Positions 52,710-61,239 of a stretch of DNA of 64,000 bases are shown here, piece by piece (the stretch's first letter is position 1; every line of letters begins with the position of its first letter). The stretch covers positions 1 through 64,000 of the forward strand of contig CAINHO010000024.1 in the NCBI GenBank assembly GCA_903848935.1, given 5' to 3'. Source of the stretch: an uncultured Pseudomonadota bacterium. GTDB lineage: Bacteria; Pseudomonadota; Gammaproteobacteria; Methylococcales; Methylomonadaceae. The notes beneath the pieces were generated by a model, which did not search any database, had not been told where the DNA came from, and saw only the letters and a program-made list of their open reading frames with translations. Both the position numbers and the translations under genes were made by a program.

Positions 52710-54473
52710 CTACTCCAAAAACTGCTTTTTGAAATTTAACAAATCAGCATCTTCTGGCGCGACTTTCAACGCTTCATCAAATAATTTTTGCGCGTCTTCT
52801 TTTTTGTTCATTGCCCAAAGCACCTCGCACAAATGCGCTGCAATTTCACCGCTATTTTGTTTTTCATAAGCGGATTGTAGATATTTAACCGCTTGCAAAT
52901 AATTTCCTAACTTGAATTGCAACCAACCAAAACTGTCCATAATCGCCGGTTCATTTGGTTGTAATTTAATAGCACGTTGCAGATATTTTTCCGCTTCGTG
53001 GTAACGCTTGGCATCGTTCAACAACGTATAACCCAACGCATTCAAAGATTCGGCATTATTGACATCTTTCGCCAAAATTTTTTTTAAATCCGATTCCAAC
53101 ACATCCAATTTGCCCAAATGTTCGGCAACCAAAGCACGGGTATAAAGCAAATCTTTCTCTTCTGGCAATTGCAACAATGTTTCACTTAACAAACTAAACG
53201 CTTTCTCGGCTTGATTTTGTTGATTGTACAAACTCGCTTGCATCAACACGAAACGTAATTTTTGCGCGGGGAATTTTTTCACCAATTTTTCTAAACGCTG
53301 GTCGATTTCATTGTATTTACGTTCTTTTGCCAACAAGTTAATTGCCGAAACGCCCGCGTCTAATTCAAATCCACCTTCGGTTACTTTATCGAATAACGCC
53401 ACTGCCGCCGCTGTGTTATTACGTTTTTCTTCGATTTTTCCCAGATAAAAATTTGCTTGTGATGCCCATTCAGCTTGTTCTGAGAGCGTTTTTAAAATCG
53501 TTTCTGCGTTTGCATCGCGATTGAGCTGTAAATTGATTAACGCCAACGCAATATAACTTTCGCCATCTTTTGGAATTTGAGTAATCAATGTTTGATAAAG
53601 TTCTGCGGCGGCTTCGTATTCTGTTGTTTTAATCAGCGTTTGAGCCAACAATTTTTTGAATGCTGGATTATTTGGATGTTTTAAAATCGCCGCATTTAAT
53701 AATGTTTTCGCTCGCGGTAAATCGTTTGCCATAATAGCCAATTGCGATTGAATCACCAACGGATGCTCCCAATCGGGTTGCAATGCTAATGTTTGTTCAA
53801 TTTTCTTTTCGGCTTGTGCGTTATTTTTCATTTGCATCGACAATAACGACTGCACAAAATAAATCACAGGTTTATTGCTCGTCGTTTTCGCTGACAAGGT
53901 TTCAAGCGTGTCATAAACAAATTTTTCCTTGCCTTCTTTTTGTAAAATACTGCTCAATTCCAGCAACGCATTTTCAAAATTTTCAGGTTCTGTGGTCAAT
54001 AACGCATTTAATTCCTTAACCGCTGCTTTTTTATCGTTTCCACGCAAGGCGTTTAATGCCGCGACTTTTTTGGCGGTCACATTTTTTGGTTCCTGATTCA
54101 TCCACGCTGAAACGGCTTCATTTGTCTTCCGAGAATCTTTAATTTGCAACGCCATTTTCGCGGCTTGTTCGGCAAATTTTGGATCTTTTACTCGTTTCGT
54201 TAATTCCATATATGCTTCATACGCTAAACCATATTGCTGGCGTTGTGTGGCGAGTTCGGCAGCTAAAAGCAAATACATTACATCTGGATCAATTGCTGTT
54301 TTTGCTTCGATGGGCGGCAATTCTGATTTAGTAAGTTTAGATTCGACTTGTGTTTCAGGAGGCGAAACTGTTTCAGATACAGAAATTTCTGTTGGAGAAA
54401 GTTTTTCAGTTTCGACAGCACAACTGCCTAATAAAATAACGCTGATAACAGATAAAAGTGGGAGCTTTAACAC
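52710..54473 (-). CDS. TPR-repeat lipoprotein, LbcA-like
   Basis: 587 aa. I start at GTG 54471-54473 (AGGAA just upstream), giving the signal peptide LKLPLLSVISVILLGSC with lipobox Cys18. A longer in-frame ATG start would bury this signal. After a Ser/Thr/Pro/Glu-rich linker (about 20-60) the protein is a long run of tetratricopeptide-like helices (for example SLNALGYTLLNDAKRYHEAE). Length and place beside lolB match P. aeruginosa PA4667 (LbcA, about 590 aa), an outer-membrane adaptor of the CtpA protease that controls peptidoglycan hydrolases. Function is inferred from synteny; CtpA is not in the window. Confidence 0.85.
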   Translation of the reverse strand: MLKLPLLSVISVILLGSCAVETEKLSPTEISVSETVSPPETQVESKLTKSELPPIEAKTAIDPDVMYLLLAAELATQRQQYGLAYEAYMELTKRVKDPKFAEQAAKMALQIKDSRKTNEAVSAWMNQEPKNVTAKKVAALNALRGNDKKAAVKELNALLTTEPENFENALLELSSILQKEGKEKFVYDTLETLSAKTTSNKPVIYFVQSLLSMQMKNNAQAEKKIEQTLALQPDWEHPLVIQSQLAIMANDLPRAKTLLNAAILKHPNNPAFKKLLAQTLIKTTEYEAAAELYQTLITQIPKDGESYIALALINLQLNRDANAETILKTLSEQAEWASQANFYLGKIEEKRNNTAAAVALFDKVTEGGFELDAGVSAINLLAKERKYNEIDQRLEKLVKKFPAQKLRFVLMQASLYNQQNQAEKAFSLLSETLLQLPEEKDLLYTRALVAEHLGKLDVLESDLKKILAKDVNNAESLNALGYTLLNDAKRYHEAEKYLQRAIKLQPNEPAIMDSFGWLQFKLGNYLQAVKYLQSAYEKQNSGEIAAHLCEVLWAMNKKEDAQKLFDEALKVAPEDADLLNFKKQFLE

Positions 54474-54559
54474 GCTTGTTCCTAGTTCGTGACAGAATGT
54501 GAATTTGTTTAATAGCGTAGCAGAAAACACGCCTAAATTAGAATGCTGATTTTTTACAA

Positions 54560-54588
54560 TTGGACAACACCGCTAGATTTCTTAGAAT
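54560..54588 (+). promoter_or_regulatory. Candidate hemA promoter
   Basis: TTGGAC (54560-54565), a 17-bp spacer and TAGAAT (54583-54588) stand 44 bp before the hemA ATG, in the 159-bp gap that divides hemA from the divergent LbcA-like gene. Confidence 0.6.
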
Positions 54589-54632
54589 AGCAGCAATCAT
54601 AAAGCTACTTCACATTTTAATTCGCTTACTCA

Positions 54633-55889
54633 ATGACACTTCTTGCTCTTGGCATCAACTACAATACTGCCCCCGTTTCGATTCGTGAACGTTTGGCGTT
54701 TCCAACCGATATTCTACCCAATGCGTTACAGAATTTACTGTGTGTCAATGGAATAAATGAAGCCGCGATTTTATCGACGTGTAATCGCACTGAATTTTAT
54801 TGCACCACGCAATCAGATAATCAAAATTTGTTAATCGATTGGATTGCTCACAATAAACAACTCGCTGTACAGGATTTAACGCCTTATTTGTATTACCACA
54901 CAGATAACGCCACGATTCGCCATATTTTTCGTGTCGCGTGTGGATTGGATTCCATGATTTTAGGTGAACCTCAAATTTTGGGACAAATGAAAACCGCTTA
55001 TCAAACGGCATGTGATGCGGGAACGGTGGGGAAATTACTCGGCAAATTATTTCAACACACATTTACAGCAGCAAAAAAAGTTCGCACAGATACGGCGATT
55101 GGTTCTAGTCCGGTTTCAGTGGCATTTGCAGCCGTGCAACTCGCTAGACAAATTTTCGATAAACTTAGCGAACAAACGGCGTTGTTAATTGGCGCGGGTG
55201 AAACCATTGAACTTGCCGCTCGTCATTTAAGTCAGCAAGGCGTTGGACGAATTATCATTGCGAATCGAACCTTTGAAAAAGCGCATACACTCGCGGCACA
55301 GTTCAATGGCTACGCGATTAGTTTGGCAGAAATCCCTAATCATCTTGCCGAAGCCGACATTGTGATTTCGTCAACAGCGAGTCAATTGCCTATTTTGGGG
55401 AAAGGTAGCGTTGAAAGTGCCTTAAAAAAACGTAAACGCAAACCGATGTTCATGGTGGATTTAGCCGTACCGCGTGACATTGAAGCCGAAGTTGAGCAAT
55501 TAGCCGACGTATATTTGTACACCGTCGATGATTTACAGTACACAATTGAACAAAACATGAATTCGCGTCGTCAAGCCGCTGAACAAGCTGAAGAAATTAT
55601 CGACACACAAGTGGATTATTTTCTCGCATGGTTACGCGCTCAAGGCGCACAAACATTGATAAAAGACTATCGCACACAAGCTGAAGTATTTCGTGACGAC
55701 GCATTGCAAAAAGCCTTGGCATCACTCACAAATGGCGTATCGGCTGAAGTGGCATTGCAGCGTTTAGCGCATTCATTAACCAATAAATTGATTCACACAC
55801 CCAGTTCACAATTGCGCGTCGCGGCAGAAAATGAACGTCATGATTTGCTCGCGGCGGCTTTAGAAATTTTTCAACTTAATCCAGCGTAA
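54633..55889 (+). CDS. hemA: Glutamyl-tRNA reductase
   Basis: 418 aa. First committed step of the C5 haem pathway, making glutamate-1-semialdehyde from Glu-tRNA. The nucleophile Cys50 lies in [10 protein letters not shown]; the NADPH-domain motif LLIGAGE and a C-terminal dimerisation helix are present. Position before prfA is conserved in gammaproteobacteria. Confidence 0.97.
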   Translation: MTLLALGINYNTAPVSIRERLAFPTDILPNALQNLLCVNGINEAAILSTCNRTEFYCTTQSDNQNLLIDWIAHNKQLAVQDLTPYLYYHTDNATIRHIFRVACGLDSMILGEPQILGQMKTAYQTACDAGTVGKLLGKLFQHTFTAAKKVRTDTAIGSSPVSVAFAAVQLARQIFDKLSEQTALLIGAGETIELAARHLSQQGVGRIIIANRTFEKAHTLAAQFNGYAISLAEIPNHLAEADIVISSTASQLPILGKGSVESALKKRKRKPMFMVDLAVPRDIEAEVEQLADVYLYTVDDLQYTIEQNMNSRRQAAEQAEEIIDTQVDYFLAWLRAQGAQTLIKDYRTQAEVFRDDALQKALASLTNGVSAEVALQRLAHSLTNKLIHTPSSQLRVAAENERHDLLAAALEIFQLNPA

Positions 55890-55891
55890 AA

Positions 55892-56977
55892 ATGAAACCA
55901 TCAATAGAACAAAAATTGCAAAACCTGTGCGAACGTCACGACGAAATTTCGGCGTTACTTTCCGAACCAGAAACACAAAGTAATCAAAATAAATTTCGGG
56001 CGTTGAGCCAAGAATATGCACAAATTAGCCCATTAGTAGAATGTTACAAACGTTACGAGCAGCTTTTGGAAGCGTTAGCCACCGCGAAAGAAATGGCAAA
56101 TGACAGCGATCCAGAATTGCGCGAATTAGCAGAAGACGAAGTAAATGACGCGCAAAATCAACTCGAAGCCTTAGAACATGAAGTGCAATTATTGTTGTTA
56201 CCCAAAGATCCAAACGACAATCGCAACATTTTTTTGGAAGTTCGCGCGGGAACGGGTGGCGATGAAGCGGCTATTTTTGCGGGTGATTTAGCACGAATGT
56301 ATCAGCGTTATACAGAACGCAAAGGCTGGCAAACTGAAATTATTACCGAAAACCAAGGCGAACACGGAGGTTATAAAGAAGTGATTTTGCGCGTTTCAGG
56401 GCGTGATGTGTACTCGCAATTGAAATTTGAATCGGGTACTCACCGCGTCCAACGTGTTCCCGAAACCGAATCACAAGGACGTATTCATACGTCAGCGTGT
56501 ACGGTAGCAATTATGCCAGAAGTGGATGAAATTGACGCAATTGACATCAATCCAGCCGATTTAAAAGTCGATACCTACCGCGCATCAGGGGCAGGTGGTC
56601 AGCACATCAATAAAACAGAATCTGCGATTCGGATTACCCACATTCCCACAGGAACGATTGTGGAATGCCAAGACGACCGTTCGCAACATAAAAACCGTGC
56701 GCGAGCCATGGCGTTATTGTCGTCACGCATACTTTCGGCTAAACAAGAAAAACAACACGCCGAACAATCGTCGTTGCGAAAAGTACAAGTCGGTAGTGGC
56801 GACCGTTCGGAACGCATTCGAACTTACAATTATCCGCAAGGACGTTTAACGGATCACCGCATTAACTTAACGCTCTATAAACTCGATGACATTATGGAAG
56901 GTGGTTTAGATCAAGTGTTGCAGCCGTTAATTAGTGAGCATCACGCCGAATTGTTGACGCAATTGGGCGATGATTAG
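55892..56977 (+). CDS. prfA: Peptide chain release factor 1
   Basis: 361 aa. The stop-codon recognition motif PET (190-192) fits the PxT pattern of RF1 in this class, and the catalytic GGQ is at 235-237 in [13 protein letters not shown]. It reads UAA and UAG. It lies 2 bp after hemA. The methyltransferase gene prmC, often next, is absent; a transporter gene follows instead. Confidence 0.98.
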   Translation: MKPSIEQKLQNLCERHDEISALLSEPETQSNQNKFRALSQEYAQISPLVECYKRYEQLLEALATAKEMANDSDPELRELAEDEVNDAQNQLEALEHEVQLLLLPKDPNDNRNIFLEVRAGTGGDEAAIFAGDLARMYQRYTERKGWQTEIITENQGEHGGYKEVILRVSGRDVYSQLKFESGTHRVQRVPETESQGRIHTSACTVAIMPEVDEIDAIDINPADLKVDTYRASGAGGQHINKTESAIRITHIPTGTIVECQDDRSQHKNRARAMALLSSRILSAKQEKQHAEQSSLRKVQVGSGDRSERIRTYNYPQGRLTDHRINLTLYKLDDIMEGGLDQVLQPLISEHHAELLTQLGDD

Positions 56978-56982
56978 AAATT

Positions 56983-57960
56983 ATGATTAGCTACATTCTG
57001 CGCCGATTTTTGTACGCTTTACCGCTGCTATTTGCAGTGAATGTGTTGACGTTCACGCTATTTTTCGTGGTCAATAGCCCTGATGATATGGCGCGAATGC
57101 AACTCGGACAAAAACACATTACCGAGCAAGCGATTCAAAATTGGAAACAACAACATGGCTACGATAAACCGTTGTTGTGGAATGTGAACGTAGAAGGCAG
57201 TAACCAATTCACACAAACAATTTTTTATAGCAAATCAGTCGGTTTGATGCTTTTTAATTTTGGTACATCAGACAGTGGACGAAACATTGGTGCGGATATT
57301 CAAGAGCGTGCCGTACCAAGTTTAGCGTTAGCATTGCCGACATTGTTAATTGGTCTGGTTGTTAATATCTGTGCAGCATTGTTGATGGTTTTATTTCGGC
57401 GACAGAAAATTGAACAAGTTGGCATTGTTTTGTGCGTGATGCTGATGTCGATTTCATCGTTGTTTTACATTATCAGCGGACAGTTTTTCATTGCAAAAGT
57501 GTTAAAACTCGTTCCAATTTCGGGTTACGACGATGGTTTTGCAATGATTAAATTTTTGATTTTGCCCGTTTTGATTGGTGTTTTTACAGGCATAGGTTCA
57601 GGTGTACGGTGGTATCAAACGCTGTTTTTAGAAGAAGCAGAAAAAGATTACGTTCGCACGGCGCGTGCTAAAGGGCTAACTGAAACACAAACGCTATTTC
57701 GTCATGTTCTACCGAATGCAATGATTCCGATTTTGACCGGTGTGGTGGTGATTTTGCCATTATTATTTATGGGCAGTTTGATTATGGAATCATTTTTTAG
57801 TATTCCAGGACTGGGCAGTTACACCATTGACGCGATTAACAGCCAAGATTTTGCGATTGTTCGCGCGATGGTTTTTTTAGGTTCAGTCTTATACATTTTT
57901 GGACTGTTGCTGACTGATATTTCTTACACGTTGGTTGATCCGCGTGTCCGTTTAACTTAA
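56983..57960 (+). CDS. ABC transporter permease, DppB/OppB (peptide/nickel) family
   Basis: 325 aa. N-terminal RRFLYALPLLFAVNVLTFTL is the usual first helix of DppB/OppB-type permeases. About six membrane helices follow, and the ATPase-contacting EAA loop is EAEKDYVRTARAKGLT (about 217-232). The family imports peptides, nickel or similar solutes as a permease pair with two ATPases and a binding protein. None of those partners is adjacent, so the substrate is unknown. Start is 5 bp after prfA. Confidence 0.88.
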   Translation: MISYILRRFLYALPLLFAVNVLTFTLFFVVNSPDDMARMQLGQKHITEQAIQNWKQQHGYDKPLLWNVNVEGSNQFTQTIFYSKSVGLMLFNFGTSDSGRNIGADIQERAVPSLALALPTLLIGLVVNICAALLMVLFRRQKIEQVGIVLCVMLMSISSLFYIISGQFFIAKVLKLVPISGYDDGFAMIKFLILPVLIGVFTGIGSGVRWYQTLFLEEAEKDYVRTARAKGLTETQTLFRHVLPNAMIPILTGVVVILPLLFMGSLIMESFFSIPGLGSYTIDAINSQDFAIVRAMVFLGSVLYIFGLLLTDISYTLVDPRVRLT

Positions 57961-57973
57961 TTTTCAAATTTCA

Positions 57974-58489
57974 ATGAATCGATTAAAAACAAAAATTCGC
58001 GACATTCCCGATTTTCCAAAAGAAGGGATTATTTTTAAAGACATCACGCCATTGGTCAAAGATCCCGCCGCGTTGAAACTCGCCATACACCAACTGATTC
58101 AACCGTTTTTAGGCAGCAACATTAACGTAATTGCGGGAATGGAAGCGCGTGGTTTTATTTTTGGAAGTTTGGTTGCCTGGGAAATGGGATTGCCATTCGT
58201 ACCGTTACGAAAACCAGGTAAATTACCGTATGACGTGCAAAGCGTTTCGTATGATTTGGAATATGGTTCAGCCACGCTAGAAGCACATATTGATGCGTTT
58301 AACGTAGGTGATAAAGTGTTACTCATTGACGATTTACTCGCAACGGGCGGGACGGCAAAAGCGAGTTGTGAATTAGTCGAAAAACTTGGCGCAACGGTGG
58401 AAGCATTAGCGTTTGTGGTGGAATTAGATTTTCTAAATGGACGAGAACAATTAACCAATTATCGCGTGCATTCGTTATTGCATTTTTAA
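57974..58489 (+). CDS. apt: Adenine phosphoribosyltransferase
   Basis: 171 aa. It converts adenine and PRPP into AMP. IPDFPKEGIIFKDITPL (11-27) and the PRPP loop VLLIDDLLATGGTA (115-128) are diagnostic. It lies 13 bp after the permease gene; co-transcription is plausible. Confidence 0.97.
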   Translation: MNRLKTKIRDIPDFPKEGIIFKDITPLVKDPAALKLAIHQLIQPFLGSNINVIAGMEARGFIFGSLVAWEMGLPFVPLRKPGKLPYDVQSVSYDLEYGSATLEAHIDAFNVGDKVLLIDDLLATGGTAKASCELVEKLGATVEALAFVVELDFLNGREQLTNYRVHSLLHF

Positions 58490-58497
58490 CATAAAAA

Positions 58498-58560
58498 ACT
58501 GCTTTATAGTTTCCCTCGAAGCAGTCTAAAAGCGGGTTTAAACAACTTTTTCCCACTTTT
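58498..58560. terminator. Two hairpins between apt and ccmA
   Basis: ACTGCTT/AAGCAGT (58498-58504 with 58519-58525) has a T run on the minus-strand side. AAAAGCGGG/CCCACTTTT (58528-58536 with 58552-58560) has one mismatch and a T-rich right arm. Together they may end the apt transcript ahead of ccmA, but neither is a textbook plus-strand terminator. Confidence 0.35.
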
Positions 58561-58606
58561 ATCAAATCTTCGCAACAAAATTCAACCCTTTAATTTCGTG
58601 GTTTTA

Positions 58607-59218
58607 ATGAATGCAAAAAAACTAAAAGCTTGCCAATTATCTTGTATCCGCGACGAACGGCTATTGTTTAGCGAGTTGAATTTTACGTTGATGAGTGGAC
58701 AAGTTTTGCTGATTGAAGGTGCAAATGGTGCAGGAAAAACATCGTTGTTACGAATTCTAACGGGGTTTCGTAAACCTGATTCGGGTGATTTATTTTGGAA
58801 TGACGAAGCGATTGATGACACGCAAGAATTTTATCAAGACACGGCTTATATCGGACATAACAACGGTTTGAAAGACACACTAACCGCTGAAGAAAATTTA
58901 CGTTACGCGCAAGCTTTAGCGACGACGACATTGACGATTGATGACGTAATGGAACAAGTGGGCTTGAACGGTTATCAAGAAACGTTGGTGCGTTTTATGT
59001 CGGCGGGACAACGACGACGTTTGGCGTTAGCGCGATTACTTTGCACTCACAAACCGCTGTGGATTCTCGATGAACCCTTTACCTCATTGGATCGTGCGAG
59101 TATTAAATTATTTGAAAAATTCATTGAAACACACGCGAATCAAGGTGGTTTAGTGATTATGACTTCGCATCACGACACGTCGATTCCGCACACTTTGCTG
59201 CAAAAAATTCACTTATGA
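58607..59218 (+). CDS. ccmA: Haem exporter ATPase CcmA
   Basis: 203 aa ABC ATPase of cytochrome c maturation System I. Walker A GANGAGKTS (38-46), signature MSAGQRRRLA (131-140) and Walker B LWILDEP (151-157) are present. ATG 58607 is preferred over an in-frame GTG nine bases upstream. CcmAB powers release of holo-CcmE. Its stop overlaps the ccmB start (ATGA). Confidence 0.96.
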   Translation: MNAKKLKACQLSCIRDERLLFSELNFTLMSGQVLLIEGANGAGKTSLLRILTGFRKPDSGDLFWNDEAIDDTQEFYQDTAYIGHNNGLKDTLTAEENLRYAQALATTTLTIDDVMEQVGLNGYQETLVRFMSAGQRRRLALARLLCTHKPLWILDEPFTSLDRASIKLFEKFIETHANQGGLVIMTSHHDTSIPHTLLQKIHL

Positions 59219-59898
59219 AACAGTCTTCCTTATTTCAAGCCTTTGGCGCAGTCATTAAACGCGATTTACTGCTCGCTTACCGTCATCGCGCCGAATTGAT
59301 CAATCCGTTGGCATTTTTTGTGATGGTAATTACTTTATTTCCATTAGCTCTTGGTGCAGAAATCGCGCTTTTAAAACGTATTGCACCTGCGATTATTTGG
59401 GTCGCCGCATTATTGGCATCGTTGATGTCGATTGATAATTTATTTCGTGCTGATTACGACGATGGCAGTTTGGAATTGATGGTGATGACACCGCATTCGC
59501 TCTCGATTTTAGTCTTAGCGAAAGTGACCGCGCATTGGTTCTTATCGAGCGTACCGTTGTTATTTATCGCGCCGTTAATGGGCTTGATGTTACACATGGA
59601 CAGCAACGTAATCGGCATTTTATTGCTAACGTTATTACTCGGAATGCCCGTGTTAAGTTTAATTGGTGGCATTGCGGTGGCATTGACGTTAGGTTTGCGA
59701 AAAGGCGGTGCGTTGTTGGCGATTTTAGTGTTGCCGTTGTATGTTCCAATTTTGATTTTCGCCAGCGGCGCGGTTGATGCCGCCATGAGTGGTTTTCCAG
59801 TTTCAGGGCATTTATCGATGATGTGTGCGATTTTATTTCTAGCGATAACCTTAACCCCGCTGCCCACTGCGGCAGCTTTAAAAATGAGTTTGAGTTAA
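59215..59898 (+). CDS. ccmB: Haem exporter membrane subunit CcmB
   Basis: 227 aa with about six membrane helices. DLLLAYRHRAELINPLAFFV (written across residues 16-35) is the typical N-terminal region. It pairs with CcmA. Coupled to ccmA by a 4-bp overlap and followed by ccmC after 2 bp. Confidence 0.95.
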   Translation: MKQSSLFQAFGAVIKRDLLLAYRHRAELINPLAFFVMVITLFPLALGAEIALLKRIAPAIIWVAALLASLMSIDNLFRADYDDGSLELMVMTPHSLSILVLAKVTAHWFLSSVPLLFIAPLMGLMLHMDSNVIGILLLTLLLGMPVLSLIGGIAVALTLGLRKGGALLAILVLPLYVPILIFASGAVDAAMSGFPVSGHLSMMCAILFLAITLTPLPTAAALKMSLS

Positions 59899-59900
59899 TT

Positions 59901-60644
59901 ATGTTCATGCGATTTATTTATAAATTTTCCTCGCCGCCGTATTTCTACTCAATCAGCGGCAAAATGCTGCCGTGGTTGACGGCATTATTTTTTCTGTTGC
60001 TGGGTTACGGTTTATACGGCGGTTTAGTCACTGCGCCAGCCGATTATCAACAAGGCGATAGTTTCAGAATTATTTACGTTCACGTTCCTGCTGCGTGGAT
60101 GTCGATGTTTATCTATGTGGTGATGGCGATTAGCGGTGGAATTGGTTTAGTGTGGCGCATCAAACTTGCTGAAATTGTGAGTATTTCTAGTGCGTCAATC
60201 GGTGCAAGTTTTACCTTTTTGGCTCTTGTCACGGGTTCACTTTGGGGGAAACCGATGTGGGGCGCGTGGTGGGTTTGGGACGCACGTTTGACCTCCGAAT
60301 TGGTTTTATTATTTTTATATTTAGGTGTAATTGGATTGTATAACGGCATCGAAGATAAACGCACCGCTTCCCGCGCGGTGGCGATTTTAGCCTTAGTCGG
60401 CGTGGTGAACATTCCGATTATTCATTATTCGGTGGAATGGTGGAACACGTTGCATCAAGGTGCGACGGTGACGAAATTAGATAAACCATCAATTCATATT
60501 GATATGTTAATTCCGCTGTTGGTGATGGCTGGCGCGTTTAAAGTTTATTACGCAATTGCACTTTTGTTGCGTTGCCGAAACGAATTATTAGAACGTGAAC
60601 CGAATGGAAAATGGATTGACGAATTGTTGGAGAAAGTGAAATGA
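59901..60644 (+). CDS. ccmC: Haem handling protein CcmC
   Basis: 247 aa, six membrane helices. The periplasmic tryptophan-rich WWD domain is LWGKPMWGAWWVWDARLT (about 113-130), flanked by the two haem-ligand histidines (YVHVPAAW and HYSVEWW). It loads haem onto CcmE. ATG 59901 chosen; a longer frame overlaps ccmB and lacks similarity. Confidence 0.96.
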   Translation: MFMRFIYKFSSPPYFYSISGKMLPWLTALFFLLLGYGLYGGLVTAPADYQQGDSFRIIYVHVPAAWMSMFIYVVMAISGGIGLVWRIKLAEIVSISSASIGASFTFLALVTGSLWGKPMWGAWWVWDARLTSELVLLFLYLGVIGLYNGIEDKRTASRAVAILALVGVVNIPIIHYSVEWWNTLHQGATVTKLDKPSIHIDMLIPLLVMAGAFKVYYAIALLLRCRNELLEREPNGKWIDELLEKVK

Positions 60645-60802
60645 GCGAATTTTTTGCAATGGGCGGTTACGCCTTTTACGTCTGGACTTCTTACGGCTTG
60701 ACGTTTGTGTTGATGTTTATCGGCATCATCAATCCGTTAATGGCAAATAAACAAATTTTGCGCGGCTTATTATTAAAACGTAAACGGGAGCGAAATTCAT
60801 GA
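60641..60802 (+). CDS. ccmD: Haem exporter small subunit CcmD
   Basis: 53 aa, MSEFFAMGGYAFYVWTSYGL, with one membrane helix (about 12-32) and a basic tail (LLLKRKRERNS). The FAMGGYAFYVW start is the CcmD signature. It helps release CcmE from CcmABC. It overlaps ccmC and ccmE by 4 bp each (ATGA), so the whole run is translationally coupled. Confidence 0.94.
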   Translation: MSEFFAMGGYAFYVWTSYGLTFVLMFIGIINPLMANKQILRGLLLKRKRERNS

Positions 60803-61239
60803 AATCAATCAAACAAAAGCGTTTAACGTTGATTTTGTTAATGGTTGCAGGAATTGCGATTGCGACGTTTTTTGGCTTACGCGCGTTTAACGATAATTTG
60901 ATGTATTTCTTTTCGGCAACAGACGTAATTGAAGGCAAAGCTCCAAAAGACCATTTATTTCGTTTAGGCGGCATGGTGGTGAAAGGTAGCGTGGTTCGCC
61001 AGCCTTCTGGTTTAACGGTGCGTTTCGTTTTAACGGACATGGCGAAAGAAGTCACGGTTGAATATACGGGGATTTTGCCTGACTTATTCCGTGAAGGACA
61101 AGGCATTGTGGCAAATGGAAAATTAGACGCAAACGGCGTTTTCATCGCCCAAGAAGTTTTAGCGAAGCACGACGAAAACTATATGCCGCCCGAAGTGGCG
61201 GGCAGTATGAAAAATAAACCTGCGGAGACACAAAAATGA
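60799..61239 (+). CDS. ccmE: Cytochrome c maturation haem chaperone CcmE
   Basis: 146 aa. An N-terminal anchor helix (about 8-26) is followed by an OB-fold domain. The covalent haem-binding His124 lies in VLAKHDENYMPPE, with Tyr128 as axial ligand: the H-type CcmE. It ferries haem from CcmC to CcmF. Confidence 0.96.
   Translation: MKSIKQKRLTLILLMVAGIAIATFFGLRAFNDNLMYFFSATDVIEGKAPKDHLFRLGGMVVKGSVVRQPSGLTVRFVLTDMAKEVTVEYTGILPDLFREGQGIVANGKLDANGVFIAQEVLAKHDENYMPPEVAGSMKNKPAETQK

Noticed and set aside
56457-56480. RF1 codon-recognition motif PET instead of PAT/PVT, considered as altered stop-codon reading
   Set aside because: PET still fits PxT and is, as I recall, ordinary in many gammaproteobacterial RF1 proteins.
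58099-59908. Minus-strand ORFs of 70-137 aa opposite apt, ccmA and ccmB
   Set aside because: They lie wholly within recognised genes; low-GC coding DNA gives such open frames by chance.
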